Positions 51,119-59,695 of a DNA stretch of 64,000 nucleotides are shown in pieces. The translations under genes and the position numbers were made by a program. The DNA lies in NCBI GenBank assembly GCA_022792815.1, contig JAAWBS010000051.1:1-64000 (forward strand). Reading direction: 5' to 3'. This stretch comes from Hungatella sp. Lineage in GTDB: Bacteria; Bacillota; Clostridia; Lachnospirales; Lachnospiraceae. The first letter of the stretch is position 1, and the number at the start of each line of letters is the position of its first letter. The notes beneath the pieces are model-generated. The model was not told the origin of the DNA and did no database searches. It saw only the letters and a program-made list of their open reading frames with translations.

Positions 51119-52012
51119 TCATGGCTTTTTCCTGTCTCCCACCGGCACCTGAGCCAGGATGATGGCTCCAAACACCAGCAGACAGCCGCCAAGCTCCTTG
51201 GGTGACAGCTTCTGTCCCAGGATCACCCAGCCGGCCAGCAGAGAGAAAGCGGATTCCAGGCTGAGGATCAGAGATGCCACCACCGGATCCGTGTTCTTCT
51301 GGGCTACCACCTGGAGGGTGTAGGCCACACCGCAGGACATCACCCCCGCATATAGGATCGGCGCCCAGGCCGCTGTCATAGCCTGGAGTCTCGGCGCCTC
51401 AAAGATGCCGCACATCACACAGGAGATCACTCCAGCCGTGAAGAACTGCACGCAGGAAAGCGCCACCCCGTCTGCTCTCGGAGAAAAATAATCGATGACC
51501 ATGATATGAAAAGAAAAGCAGATGGCACAGAGGAACACATACACGTCCCCCTTCCCCACCTTCAGCCCTTCGGTCATGCACAGGAGATACATCCCCACAG
51601 TGGCCAGGACCACGCTGGCCCACACACTCCAGGCGATCTTCTTCTTTAAAAAGATCCCGAGAAGGGGCACGATGACAATATACAGGGCCGTGATGAATCC
51701 CGCCTTTCCCACCGTGGTGTGGGCCACTCCGAACTGCTGAAATGAGCTGGCCACAAACAGGAGACACCCACAGCAAAGGCCGCCGCGCCGCGTCATCTTC
51801 TGCCGCTCCTGGTCCGTCTTTCGCCCTTGTTCCCTCTTTCTAAGAAACAGGAGCACCGGGATCAGCACCGTGCCTCCGATCAGAAATCTGCAGGCATTAA
51901 AGGTGAAAGGACCTACATAGTCCATCCCCACACTCTGGGCCACAAAGGCCACACCCCAGATCAGTGCCGTGAGTACCAGCAGCAGATTGCTGCCTTTTGT
52001 CTTCCAGTCCAT
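51119..52012 (-). CDS. EamA-family (DMT superfamily) transporter
   Basis: This 297-aa protein has ten predicted membrane segments in two EamA repeats. Typical features are LLVLTALIWGVAFVAQSVGMDYVGPFTFNACRFLIGG in repeat 1 with VGKAGFITALYIVIVPLLGIF, and LYAGVMSCGVAYTLQVVAQKNTDPVVASLILSLESAFSLLAGWVILGQKL in repeat 2. Such proteins export amino acids or other metabolites; the substrate is not predictable. A GAGGAGGAA site precedes the ATG. It lies upstream of nothing on its strand except the pepC terminator, 60 bp after the ABC exporter genes, and might receive read-through from them. Confidence 0.88.
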   Translation of the reverse strand: MDWKTKGSNLLLVLTALIWGVAFVAQSVGMDYVGPFTFNACRFLIGGTVLIPVLLFLRKREQGRKTDQERQKMTRRGGLCCGCLLFVASSFQQFGVAHTTVGKAGFITALYIVIVPLLGIFLKKKIAWSVWASVVLATVGMYLLCMTEGLKVGKGDVYVFLCAICFSFHIMVIDYFSPRADGVALSCVQFFTAGVISCVMCGIFEAPRLQAMTAAWAPILYAGVMSCGVAYTLQVVAQKNTDPVVASLILSLESAFSLLAGWVILGQKLSPKELGGCLLVFGAIILAQVPVGDRKKP

Positions 52013-52072
52013 CTTCTATTCCTCCTCGGTTCGTAAATCTCCGTACCATCATAGTCCTAAGCCCCTGGGATG

Positions 52073-53857
52073 TCAACCCAGAATATCCTGAAACTGGGCC
52101 CGATACAGCTGATAGTAGGTCCCCCGCTGCTCCAGAAGCTGCCGGTGGGTGCCTTCCTCCAAAATCCTCCTGTCATCCACCACAAAAATCCGGTCCGCCT
52201 TCCGTATGGTGGACAGGCGGTGAGCGATGACAAAGGAGGTCCGCCCCGCAAGCAGCGCCTCGATCCCCCTTTGCACCACCAGTTCCGTGTGGGTATCGAT
52301 GCTGGATGTGGCCTCGTCCAGAATCAAAATCCGCGGTTTTGCGATGAGAATCCTGGCAAATGCGATCAGCTGCCTCTGTCCCACCGACAGGCCGCTTCCG
52401 CTCTGAATCACCGTGTCATAGCCCTTCTCTGTCTTTCGGATAAAGTCGTGGGCACCTACGGTTCTGGCCGCCCACTCCACCTCCTCCCGGGTGGCATCCA
52501 GCTTTCCGTATCGGATATTGTCCGCAATCGTCCCGGTAAATATGTAGTTTTCCTGGGTCATGATGCCCATCTGGCCCCGCAGGCTCTCCAACGTCACATC
52601 CTCCAAGGGATGGCCGTCGATGCGGATCTGGCCTGCGGTCACATCGTAAAACCTGGCGAGAAGATTGATGATGGTGGTCTTTCCCGCTCCCGTGGGACCC
52701 ACCAGGGCGATGGTCTCCCCCGGCGCGATGTCGAAGGAGATGTCCTCAATCACCGGCCTCTCCGGCTCGTCCGGGTAGGCGAAGGTCACATGGTCAAACT
52801 CCACTCTCCCGTCCGCCGGCGGCAGGATCGACGCCCCCGGGCTGTCCCTAAGCTCCGGCTCCGTGTCCAGGATGTCGAAAATCCGCTCCGCCCCGGAGAT
52901 ATTGTTGACCACCTTGTTGTAGAGGCTGGCCAGGTTGCGGATGGGACTCCAGAACATGCTCAGATAGGTGGCAAAAGCCAGAAACGTCCCCACGTCCGCC
53001 TTCCCCATATGGAGGAACCGGACGCCGATATAGTACAGGAGAAACCCTCCCATCCCCCAGGTGACATCCACCGTAGGGCCGAATCCGTCCGCCAGCCGGA
53101 CCGCGCGGATAAAGGACTTCTCGTGTTCGTCCAGGATCTGCCCGAAAGTCTCCCTGGATTCCTCCTCCCCGCAGAAGCTCTGGACCACCCGGATCCCGGA
53201 AAAGTTTTCGTGGGAAAATGCGTTGATATTGGAATTCTTCTTTCGAAACACCTGCCAGCGCCCGTGCCCCTGGATCATCACCCCATACATACCTGCCAGC
53301 AGAATGGGGAGCGTGGCGATGGCAGACATGGCCAAAGGCGGGCTCTTGATCACCATGATGGTGATCACCGCGGCCACGGTCACCATGTCCGGGATCAGGG
53401 TGGTGACGCTGTCGGACATCATGTCCTTTAGGGAATTGACATCGCCGATAATCCTGGCCAGGATCTTCCCCGTAGGGCGCCCGTCGAAAAAGGAAAGCCC
53501 CAGAGACTGGATATGGGTGTACAGCTCCTCCCGGATCGTAAGCACGATCTCATTGGAGATCTCCGCCATCATGACGGTCCGAATCTTGACTCCCAAAAGC
53601 CAGATCCCGTTGAGAGCCAGGGCTCCAAGCCCCAGGCGAAACAGCCCTCTTATATCTCCTCCCGCCACATGGACGTTGACCGCCCTCTCTATGAGAAGGG
53701 GATTTAACAGGGCGATGGCGATGGTGACTGCCATGATGCACAGCACAGCCCCGATCTTTTTCTTGTAGACAAAGAGATACCGGTACAGGCGGATCAGAGT
53801 CTCCCCCTTGGACACCTCTCTCTGAAACTCGTCCTCGCGATATGAATTTACAGACAT
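52073..53857 (-). CDS. ABC exporter subunit, half-transporter with canonical catalytic Glu
   Basis: This 594-aa protein has an N-terminal six-helix exporter domain (about 30-330) and a C-terminal ATPase. Walker A is GPTGAGKTTIIN, the signature is GLSVGQRQL (Val in place of the usual Gly), and Walker B is ILILDEATSS with the catalytic Glu. It overlaps the upstream half-transporter gene by ten bases, so the two form a heterodimer of the BmrCD/LmrCD/TM287-288 type. In such pairs only one ATP site is fully active: here the site made of this subunit's Walker motifs and the partner's LSGGQ. The likely role is drug or peptide export. Expression is probably controlled by the leader at 55600-55927. 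Confidence 0.92.
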   Translation of the reverse strand: MSVNSYREDEFQREVSKGETLIRLYRYLFVYKKKIGAVLCIMAVTIAIALLNPLLIERAVNVHVAGGDIRGLFRLGLGALALNGIWLLGVKIRTVMMAEISNEIVLTIREELYTHIQSLGLSFFDGRPTGKILARIIGDVNSLKDMMSDSVTTLIPDMVTVAAVITIMVIKSPPLAMSAIATLPILLAGMYGVMIQGHGRWQVFRKKNSNINAFSHENFSGIRVVQSFCGEEESRETFGQILDEHEKSFIRAVRLADGFGPTVDVTWGMGGFLLYYIGVRFLHMGKADVGTFLAFATYLSMFWSPIRNLASLYNKVVNNISGAERIFDILDTEPELRDSPGASILPPADGRVEFDHVTFAYPDEPERPVIEDISFDIAPGETIALVGPTGAGKTTIINLLARFYDVTAGQIRIDGHPLEDVTLESLRGQMGIMTQENYIFTGTIADNIRYGKLDATREEVEWAARTVGAHDFIRKTEKGYDTVIQSGSGLSVGQRQLIAFARILIAKPRILILDEATSSIDTHTELVVQRGIEALLAGRTSFVIAHRLSTIRKADRIFVVDDRRILEEGTHRQLLEQRGTYYQLYRAQFQDILG

Positions 53858-55581
53858 AGCATCAACTCCTCCGGCCGCTCATACTGGGCCACAAATGTGT
53901 CGTAATATCGTCCTTTCAGCGCCATCAGGCTCTCGTGAGTTCCCCTCTCTGCGACCTTCCCGTCCTCCAGCACCAGGATCTCGTCGGCATGGCGGACCGC
54001 GGAGATGCGGTGGGCGATGACGATCCTGGTGACTCCCTTTAACCTGGTAAGCTCCTTTTGGATCTCATGCTCCGTCTCCATGTCCAGCGCCGAGGTGGAA
54101 TCATCCAGAAACAGGATAGGAGCCTGTTTTGCCAGTGCTCTGGCCATGGAGAGACGCTGTTTCTGCCCGCCGGACAGCCCCACTCCCCTCTCGCCGATGA
54201 CAGTCTCGTACTTGTCAGGAAGACGGTCCACGAAACCGTGGGCCCGAGCCTGCCTCGCCGATGCCTCCATCACCTCCCTGGTCATGGAATCCCGGCTGCC
54301 CAGGCGGATATTCTCCGCCACCATGTCGGAGAACAGAAAGACATCCTGCATAACCACGGAGATATTTTTCCTCAGAGACTCCAGGGTCAGACTGCGGATA
54401 TCCACCCCATCCAGGGTGATCCGGCCCTGGCTCACATCGTAGAACCGCTCTGCCAGATTGACGATGGTGGTCTTGCCCGAGCCGGTGACCCCCATGATCC
54501 CCAGTGTCTTTCCCGGCTCCACAGTGAAGGTCACATCCTCCAGAATCTTCTGCCCCTCCAGGGTCAGGCCCACATGAAAGAAGCACAGCCGGCCTTCTGC
54601 CCGTCCCAGATCCTTTCCGCCTTCCGGGGAGGCGATAACCGGCTCCTCGTCCAGAATCTTCCGGATCTTCTTGTTGGACGCCACTGCCGCCGCCATGGCA
54701 TTGGTCACCCACCCCAGAATCTCCATGGGCCACACGATGTTGTTGGCATACTCGATAAAGGCCCCCAGATCCCCCAGGGTCAGCCTCCCCCTGACTACGA
54801 ACATGCCGCCCACCGTCACGGAGAGAAGCAGCATGGCCTTGGTGAAAAAGGAGATGTTGGGATTGTACTTCGCCATGGTCTTCGCCTGCTCCATGTTCAG
54901 GTCATAGTACCGGCTGTTGTGGCTGCGGAACTTCTCGATCTCATGCTGCCTGCGGTAAAATGCCTTTACGGTCCTGACACCGTTGAGATTCTCCTGCGCC
55001 ACCCCATTGAGCTTGGCGTTCTCCTGGGTGATCTCGTCATAGACCTTATCCAGCCCGTTCTCCAGTCTGACTGCCAGAAATCCGACTATGGGCATGATAC
55101 ACAGGGGAACCAGAGTCAGGACCGGGTCTAAGCGTATCATGGCAGTCAGCACCATAATCGTATGGACCACCGCCTCCACACACAGAAGTCCGATAAATCC
55201 CATGGCATCCCAGATCCGCTCCGCGTCGTCCTTGACTCTGGTCATCAGCTCACCGGTATTGTTTTTCTCGAAAAATCCCACTGACATCTTCTGAATATGG
55301 TCAAACAGGCTGCGCCGGATATCCTCCCCGATCTTCACTCCGATGCAGTCTCCGGTAAATTCCTGCAGATATTTAAAGATTCCTCTGCCCAGACCGATTC
55401 CCAGAAGGCCGAGAGCCAGCCTCAAAAGCTGCCCGGTCTGCCCTCCTACGATCACGTCGTCGATGATCCGGCCGATGATCTTGGGGGACTGAAGGTCTAA
55501 ATAGATGCCCAGGTACAGGCATACCAAGGCGAAGAGGTAGTACCATCTGTATTTCAAAAAATAGGTTCCAAGTCCTTTCAT
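53848..55581 (-). CDS. ABC exporter subunit, half-transporter with degenerate Walker B
   Basis: This 577-aa partner subunit has a six-helix domain beginning YFLKYRWYYLFALVCLYLGIYLDLQSPKIIG and an ATPase domain. Walker A is GVTGSGKTTIVN and the signature is a canonical GVGLSGGQKQR. Walker B reads ILFLDDSTSALD, where Asp replaces the catalytic Glu. Together with the partner's LSVGQ this defines the degenerate ATP site typical of heterodimeric exporters. The ATG at 55581 with an AAAGGAGG site is used; the in-frame extension to 55665 runs through a terminator hairpin and is rejected. It is the first structural gene after the leader. Confidence 0.92.
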   Translation of the reverse strand: MKGLGTYFLKYRWYYLFALVCLYLGIYLDLQSPKIIGRIIDDVIVGGQTGQLLRLALGLLGIGLGRGIFKYLQEFTGDCIGVKIGEDIRRSLFDHIQKMSVGFFEKNNTGELMTRVKDDAERIWDAMGFIGLLCVEAVVHTIMVLTAMIRLDPVLTLVPLCIMPIVGFLAVRLENGLDKVYDEITQENAKLNGVAQENLNGVRTVKAFYRRQHEIEKFRSHNSRYYDLNMEQAKTMAKYNPNISFFTKAMLLLSVTVGGMFVVRGRLTLGDLGAFIEYANNIVWPMEILGWVTNAMAAAVASNKKIRKILDEEPVIASPEGGKDLGRAEGRLCFFHVGLTLEGQKILEDVTFTVEPGKTLGIMGVTGSGKTTIVNLAERFYDVSQGRITLDGVDIRSLTLESLRKNISVVMQDVFLFSDMVAENIRLGSRDSMTREVMEASARQARAHGFVDRLPDKYETVIGERGVGLSGGQKQRLSMARALAKQAPILFLDDSTSALDMETEHEIQKELTRLKGVTRIVIAHRISAVRHADEILVLEDGKVAERGTHESLMALKGRYYDTFVAQYERPEELMLCL

Positions 55582-55632
55582 AAGGTGCCTCCTTTCGTAT
55601 CTTTCCCAAAGCCTGCACAAATAAAAATGAAA

Positions 55633-55679
55633 AAGCTGCAGTAAAATGCCTCTTGCTTTAGGCACTTCTGCTGCAGCTT
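55633..55679 (-). terminator. Second leader terminator before the ABC exporter
   Basis: On the minus strand AAGCTGCAG pairs with CTGCAGCTT around an inner stem TGCCT/AGGCA, followed by TTTTTC and a second T-tract. It lies 50 bp upstream of the first exporter start, inside its own transcript, so it must be conditional. Confidence 0.75.
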
Positions 55680-55713
55680 ATGGTTAGTCTCCTCCTGTAG
55701 GGGGGACAAAAAT

Positions 55714-55736
55714 GCTGCAGTCTCACAGACTGCAGC
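55714..55736 (-). terminator. First leader terminator before the ABC exporter
   Basis: GCTGCAGTC and GACTGCAGC form a 9-bp perfect stem with a 5-base loop, followed on the minus strand by ATTTTTG. Its CTGCAG arms can also pair with those of the second hairpin, which would create alternative structures. Confidence 0.75.
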
Positions 55737-55770
55737 GTAAATGGGGTCACTGATCTTATGGGTTGCAGAA

Positions 55771-55848
55771 TCAATGAAATCTATACGGAAGCAGGCCGTG
55801 TTTCTTTTTTATGAGGTTTGCGAATCCGGTTCTCTCTTTCTTCATCAT
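55771..55848 (-). CDS. Candidate 25-aa leader peptide of the ABC exporter
   Basis: A short ORF begins with ATGATG at 55848 behind a very strong AAAGGAGG site and ends in TGA at 55771. The peptide is basic (MMKKERTGFANLIKKK and nine further residues ending YRFH). It lies about 45 bases into the transcript from the promoter at 55899 and 34 bases before the first terminator hairpin. The layout matches BmrB of Bacillus subtilis, a leader peptide whose stalled translation by ribosome-targeting drugs opens expression of the heterodimeric exporter BmrCD. No homologue of the peptide sequence is known to me. The call rests on the ribosome site and the context. Confidence 0.6.
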   Translation of the reverse strand: MMKKERTGFANLIKKKHGLLPYRFH

Positions 55849-55898
55849 GACGGCCTCCTTTCTTCCGGCTAAACTCGATCGTTTTTAGATTCTTTGTT

Positions 55899-55927
55899 AC
55901 TATACCACTGTTTTGACGGCCTGTAAA
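55899..55927 (-). promoter_or_regulatory. Promoter of the leader-ABC exporter transcript
   Basis: On the minus strand TTTACA (55922-55927) and TATAGT (55899-55904) are exactly 17 bp apart. Transcription should start near 55892, leaving a leader of about 310 bases before the exporter gene. Confidence 0.8.
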
Positions 55928-55985
55928 GCATTTTTTCATTTCTGTCTTGTTCTTGCCGTATTCTTTCGCGAGGCAGGTAGGGCAG

Positions 55986-57068
55986 CTATTCTTCCGCCAT
56001 AAACCCTCCGAACCCGGAACTGGACTTTTCTGTGCCATCCTGAAAGATCCACAAAGCCTCCACCTGATCCATGGATTCTACCAGGGCTTTTCCGTCCTCG
56101 AAGTCCATGTTGAACAGCGCGGTGGACAGACAGTCGGCCAGCCCGGAATCACGGCACAGGACGGACACGGAGTCGTACTCGTCCCATGGAGTCAGAAGCT
56201 GAGGGTGGATGATATGATGGTAAGTCTTTCCCTCCACCGTATAGTATCTCTGGTAGGAACCGCTGGTCACCAGGGACATATCCTCAAGCTCTATGGTGTG
56301 CAGGTACTTGGTCTGGCTGGATAAGTCCGGGTTCTGGATTCCCACTTTCCACATGGTTCCGTCTCCCCTGGTTCCGATGGCACGTACATTGCCCCCCACG
56401 CTGATAAGACCATATGACAGGCCGTCCTCCTCTAATGTTCGGCACACCATCTCCGTGGCATACCCTTTGGCGATAGAACCGACGTCCAGGCTCATGTCCG
56501 GGTCCGCAAGATATACCGTGGAGGCGGCCTCGTCGATCTGCACTTTAGTGATGTCCATATGCTCTGCCGCCTTCAGGAGCGCTTCCCGGGGCGGAAGAGC
56601 GGCTGTCTCGGGGTTATAGATCCCGTCGGTCCGATACTCATGCCAGATGGAGAGGACGCTGCCCATGGCTATGTTCATGTAACCGTTCGTCTTTTCATCC
56701 ATCAGGGCCGCCTCTTTCAGCATGTCGATGATCTTCTTGTCCACCTGCACCGGCCGGATCCCCGCGTTGTCATTGATGGTCTTGATGTTGGCGATTCCCT
56801 CATAGTCATTATAAATATCGTACAGTTGATGATACACAGCCAGTTCATCGTAGAGCTCCTGGACATAGCCGCGGAAGGTCTCCTCGTCCTTTGCATATCC
56901 CACGATGCTGGTCACTGTGTCAAATAAGTCCAGAAACTGGGCATCAAAGCGCTTCAGCTCCGGCTCCTTTTTCTTGCAGCCTGTCAACAGGCATGCCCAC
57001 ATCACCAGCACCGCTGCCGACAGGACCACAGCTGTGATCTGTTTTCTTTTCAAAAAAATTTTTTTCAT
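55986..57068 (-). CDS. apbE: FAD:protein FMN transferase (ApbE family)
   Basis: This 360-aa lipoprotein transfers FMN from FAD onto a Ser/Thr of exported target proteins. A lipobox (ACLLTGC) follows the N-terminal helix. Family segments are FDTVTSIVGYAKDEE, INDNAGIRPVQVDKKIIDMLKEA, NIAMGSVLSIWHEY, LDVGSIAKGYATEMV, LISVGGNVRAIGTRGDGTMWKVGIQNP and the C-terminal TSGSYQRYYTVEGKTYHHIIHP. Mg2+ ligands are expected in the last block. The ATG at 57068 has a GAGGTG site; a GTG nine bases upstream is also in frame. The natural target in this window is the four-domain FMN_bind protein at 60351, whose V-S-G-S-T motifs are acceptor-like. Confidence 0.93.
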   Translation of the reverse strand: MKKIFLKRKQITAVVLSAAVLVMWACLLTGCKKKEPELKRFDAQFLDLFDTVTSIVGYAKDEETFRGYVQELYDELAVYHQLYDIYNDYEGIANIKTINDNAGIRPVQVDKKIIDMLKEAALMDEKTNGYMNIAMGSVLSIWHEYRTDGIYNPETAALPPREALLKAAEHMDITKVQIDEAASTVYLADPDMSLDVGSIAKGYATEMVCRTLEEDGLSYGLISVGGNVRAIGTRGDGTMWKVGIQNPDLSSQTKYLHTIELEDMSLVTSGSYQRYYTVEGKTYHHIIHPQLLTPWDEYDSVSVLCRDSGLADCLSTALFNMDFEDGKALVESMDQVEALWIFQDGTEKSSSGFGGFMAEE

Positions 57069-57145
57069 CCATGTCACCTCTTTTTGAGAGTCTGAGAGCC
57101 TTGCAGCGACAGACAGGCGTGGCCTGCATGGCCTTCAGCCCCTGC

Positions 57146-57191
57146 TAGTATGCTGACACGTTTGCATTACGCCAAATGTGTCGGCACACTA
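57146..57191. repeat. Long imperfect inverted repeat between apbE and PAP2 genes
   Basis: Two 19-base arms (57146-57164 and 57173-57191) match at 16 positions around an 8-base centre; key parts are TGACAC and GTGTCG. It sits in the divergent intergenic region of about 310 bp and could be an operator or an RNA stem. No T-run follows. Confidence 0.55.
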
Positions 57192-57247
57192 GAGTATATC
57201 ACAAAAATTATTTTTCTGGAAGTTTTCTTAACATTTCTTAAACACCC

Positions 57248-57276
57248 TTGTTCTTGGCAATTGATTGTGCTATAAT
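57248..57276 (+). promoter_or_regulatory. Promoter of the PAP2 phosphatase gene
   Basis: TTGTTC (57248-57253) and TATAAT (57271-57276) are 17 bp apart, with a TG dinucleotide one base before the -10 (extended -10). The gene starts 100 bp downstream. Confidence 0.7.
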
Positions 57277-57377
57277 CCATGTTCAAGAGGCGACAGCCGC
57301 AAGGAAACCGGAGAGAGGAAGACATCGGGGGACAGACTGTTTCCGGAAATAAGGCCGCCGTCGGGAAGGTGAGGATT

Positions 57378-58034
57378 ATGAAATCGTTTTTGACCCGCTA
57401 TAAACATGCGTGGATCCTGTGCTATGGCTTTGTCTATCTGCCATGGTTTCTCTACCTGGAACGGACAGTCACCAGGAATTATCACATCATACACACCTGG
57501 ATAGATGATCTGATTCCCTTTAATGAGTATTTTATCATCCCTTATCTCTTGTGGTTCTTCTATGTGGCAGGTGCCATCGCTTATTTCTTTTTCAAAAATA
57601 AGCAGGATTACTACAAGATGTGTGCACTTTTGTTCACAGGCATGACCATCAGCCTGATCATCTGCACCATCTATCACAACGGTACGGATCTTCGGCCCAT
57701 GGTGGACCCTGACAAGAACGTGTTTACCTGGCTGGTATCCCGCCTTCATGCGGCAGACACCTCCACCAATATATTCCCCAGTGTCCATGTGTTCAACTCC
57801 ATCGTTGTCCACATCGCCATCGCAAGGAGCAGCTGTTTCAAGAACCGGCCCTGGATCGTGAGGCTGTCCTTCCTTCTGGCCGCTTCCATCTGTCTGTCCA
57901 CCGTATTTTTAAAACAGCATTCCGTGGTGGACGGATTTGGTTCCGTCATCATGTGCTATGCCCTGTATCCCCTGTTCTACGGTGAGGGGTACGCGGCCAA
58001 CAAGAGAAAACTGCCGAGAAAAGCTCTGGGTTAA
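57378..58034 (+). CDS. PAP2-superfamily membrane phosphatase
   Basis: This 218-aa protein has about five to six membrane helices and the PAP2 phosphatase motifs in a relaxed form: DLRPMVD as motif 1, FPSVHVFNSIVVHIAIA as motif 2 (PSxH), and STVFLKQHSVVDGFGS as motif 3 (S-x-x-x-x-x-x-H-x-x-x-D). Such enzymes dephosphorylate lipid phosphates such as phosphatidate, undecaprenyl pyrophosphate or inositol-phosphate lipids. The ATG at 57378 has an AAGGTGAGG site; the longer frame to 57279 is upstream leader sequence. It is a single-gene unit with its own promoter and terminator. Confidence 0.85.
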   Translation: MKSFLTRYKHAWILCYGFVYLPWFLYLERTVTRNYHIIHTWIDDLIPFNEYFIIPYLLWFFYVAGAIAYFFFKNKQDYYKMCALLFTGMTISLIICTIYHNGTDLRPMVDPDKNVFTWLVSRLHAADTSTNIFPSVHVFNSIVVHIAIARSSCFKNRPWIVRLSFLLAASICLSTVFLKQHSVVDGFGSVIMCYALYPLFYGEGYAANKRKLPRKALG

Positions 58035-58049
58035 TCCCCAGAGCTTTTC
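58020..58049 (+). terminator. Terminator of the PAP2 gene, shared with galT
   Basis: AAAAGCTCTGGG pairs with CCCAGAGCTTTT around a short AT loop. It overlaps the PAP2 stop codon and lies before the convergent galT stop; T's on both sides allow use in both directions. Confidence 0.85.
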
Positions 58050-58075
58050 ATCGCGGCAGCTTCCGTCTTCTCCAC

Positions 58076-59581
58076 TCACACGCAGAATCCCACAGACTTC
58101 AAAAATCTTTCAAAAAATCTCCGGCCCTCCGCCGTGCATTTGTAAACCCCCGAATCCTCCAGAACCCGCTCAAACACCAGTCCCACTTCCGCTTTCAGGA
58201 TCTCCTGTACATTCTCCCTTGTCACATGGTCATATCTGGGGAGGAACTCCTCCACCCATGCCCCGTGTTTGGCGATGGTCTCGTCGGAGCTTATATCTTT
58301 TCCCTCCACAATATACTCGCCCAGGCGGGTCAGCTCCTCTTTCAGCCTGGACGGCAGTACTGCCAGTCCCATGACCTCGATCAGGCCGATGTTCTCCTTC
58401 TTGATGTGGTGCAGCTCCTGGTGGGGATGGTAAACCCCCAGAGGGAACTCTTCTGTAGTGATGTTGTTGCGCAGAACCAGATCCAGCTCAAAATAATCCC
58501 CGTTTTTTCTGGCGATGGGTGTGATGGTGTTGTGAGGCTCTCCGTCTGTCTCCGCATAGACAAATGCCTCCTCATCCGTGTATCCTCTCCAGGCCTTTAA
58601 GATGATCTCACCTAAGTCCACCAGGCGGTCCGGATCCTTCGCCCTGAGACGGATCACCGACATGGGCCAGTGGACGATGCCTGCCTCCACATCCTCAAAC
58701 TCTTTCTTCTTAAATTTCTTCTCCATCGGAGCTTTGGCCATGGCAAAAGTATAGTGACCTCCCTGGAAATGGTCATGACTCAGGATGGAGCCGCCTACGA
58801 TCGGCAGATCCGCGTTGGACCCCAGGAAATAGTGGGGGAACAGTTCCACGAAATCAAACAGCTTGATAAAGGTAGCCCGCTCGATCTTCATAGGCACATG
58901 CTGACCGTTGAACACGATGCAGTGTTCATTGTAATACACGTAGGGAGAGTACTGAAATCCCCATGGACTATCGTTGATATTGATGGGAATAATCCGGTGA
59001 TTATTCCTGGCCGGATGATTGGCTCGTCCGGCATACCCTACATTCTCCATACAGAGGAGACACTTGGGATAACCGCTCTGCCTGGCCAGTTTGGCCGCGG
59101 CGATGGCCTTGGGGTCCTTCTCAGGCTTGGACAGATTGATGGTAATGTCCAGATCACCGTACTTGGACTTTGCCAGCCACTTGATATCCTTGCAGACCCG
59201 ATAGCGTCTGATGTAGTCGGAATCCTGACTCAGCTTATAGAAATAATCCGTGGCTTTTCTGGGAGACTCTTGATAGTACTTCCAGAACCCGTGGACCACC
59301 TCCACCGGTCTGGGCATCAGGCAATTCATCAGCTTTGTGTCAAACAGATCCCGATAGGTGATACTGTCCTCCTTCAGCACTCCGGTTTCATGGGCAAAGT
59401 CCAGCAGCTCTCTCAGCACTTCCTCCAGAACCACAGGCTCTTCTATGGCTCCCGGATCCTCGTACTCATCCAGGCCCAACACATCCAGAATCTGATTGGT
59501 GGCATAGATCCGGTCCACTTCCGTGATCAGCCCTGTGTCAAGTCCATACTGCACCAGTTTCTTAATCCCGCGATTTACCAT
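58076..59581 (-). CDS. galT: UDP-glucose--hexose-1-phosphate uridylyltransferase, class II (GalT)
   Basis: This 501-aa enzyme of the Leloir pathway exchanges UDP between UDP-glucose and galactose-1-phosphate. It is the longer Firmicutes-type class II GalT (TIGR01239), which differs from the E. coli type. Characteristic blocks are RPVEVVHGFWKYYQESPRKATDYFYKLS, YPKCLLCMENVGYAGR, NHRIIPININDSPWGFQYSPYVYYNEHCI, GSILSHDHFQGGHYTFAMAKAP with the His-rich centre, and NNITTEEFPLGVYHPHQELHHIKKENIGLIEVMGLA. A GGGAGG site precedes the ATG. No galK or galE is present nearby; a -10 TATAAT lies at about 59650 upstream. Confidence 0.95.
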   Translation of the reverse strand: MVNRGIKKLVQYGLDTGLITEVDRIYATNQILDVLGLDEYEDPGAIEEPVVLEEVLRELLDFAHETGVLKEDSITYRDLFDTKLMNCLMPRPVEVVHGFWKYYQESPRKATDYFYKLSQDSDYIRRYRVCKDIKWLAKSKYGDLDITINLSKPEKDPKAIAAAKLARQSGYPKCLLCMENVGYAGRANHPARNNHRIIPININDSPWGFQYSPYVYYNEHCIVFNGQHVPMKIERATFIKLFDFVELFPHYFLGSNADLPIVGGSILSHDHFQGGHYTFAMAKAPMEKKFKKKEFEDVEAGIVHWPMSVIRLRAKDPDRLVDLGEIILKAWRGYTDEEAFVYAETDGEPHNTITPIARKNGDYFELDLVLRNNITTEEFPLGVYHPHQELHHIKKENIGLIEVMGLAVLPSRLKEELTRLGEYIVEGKDISSDETIAKHGAWVEEFLPRYDHVTRENVQEILKAEVGLVFERVLEDSGVYKCTAEGRRFFERFLKSVGFCV

Positions 59582-59695
59582 CTTAAATCCTCCCGACAGA
59601 ATGATTGTAAAACTCCTCTCCCATCTTCGATGGGCTCTTCCACCCTATTATAATACATTTTTCTGAGGAAAGACATGGAAATTCCATAGATTTAC

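Noticed and set aside
52070-53431. 453-codon plus-strand frame opposite an ABC exporter gene
   Set aside because: It is a shadow of the minus-strand ATPase gene with all ABC motifs intact; composition is biased and no family features are seen.
55600-55900. T-box or metabolite riboswitch upstream of the ABC exporter
   Set aside because: No T-box AGGGTGGNACCGCG-like sequence or known aptamer core was seen; the short ORF with a strong ribosome site makes translation-coupled attenuation a better explanation.
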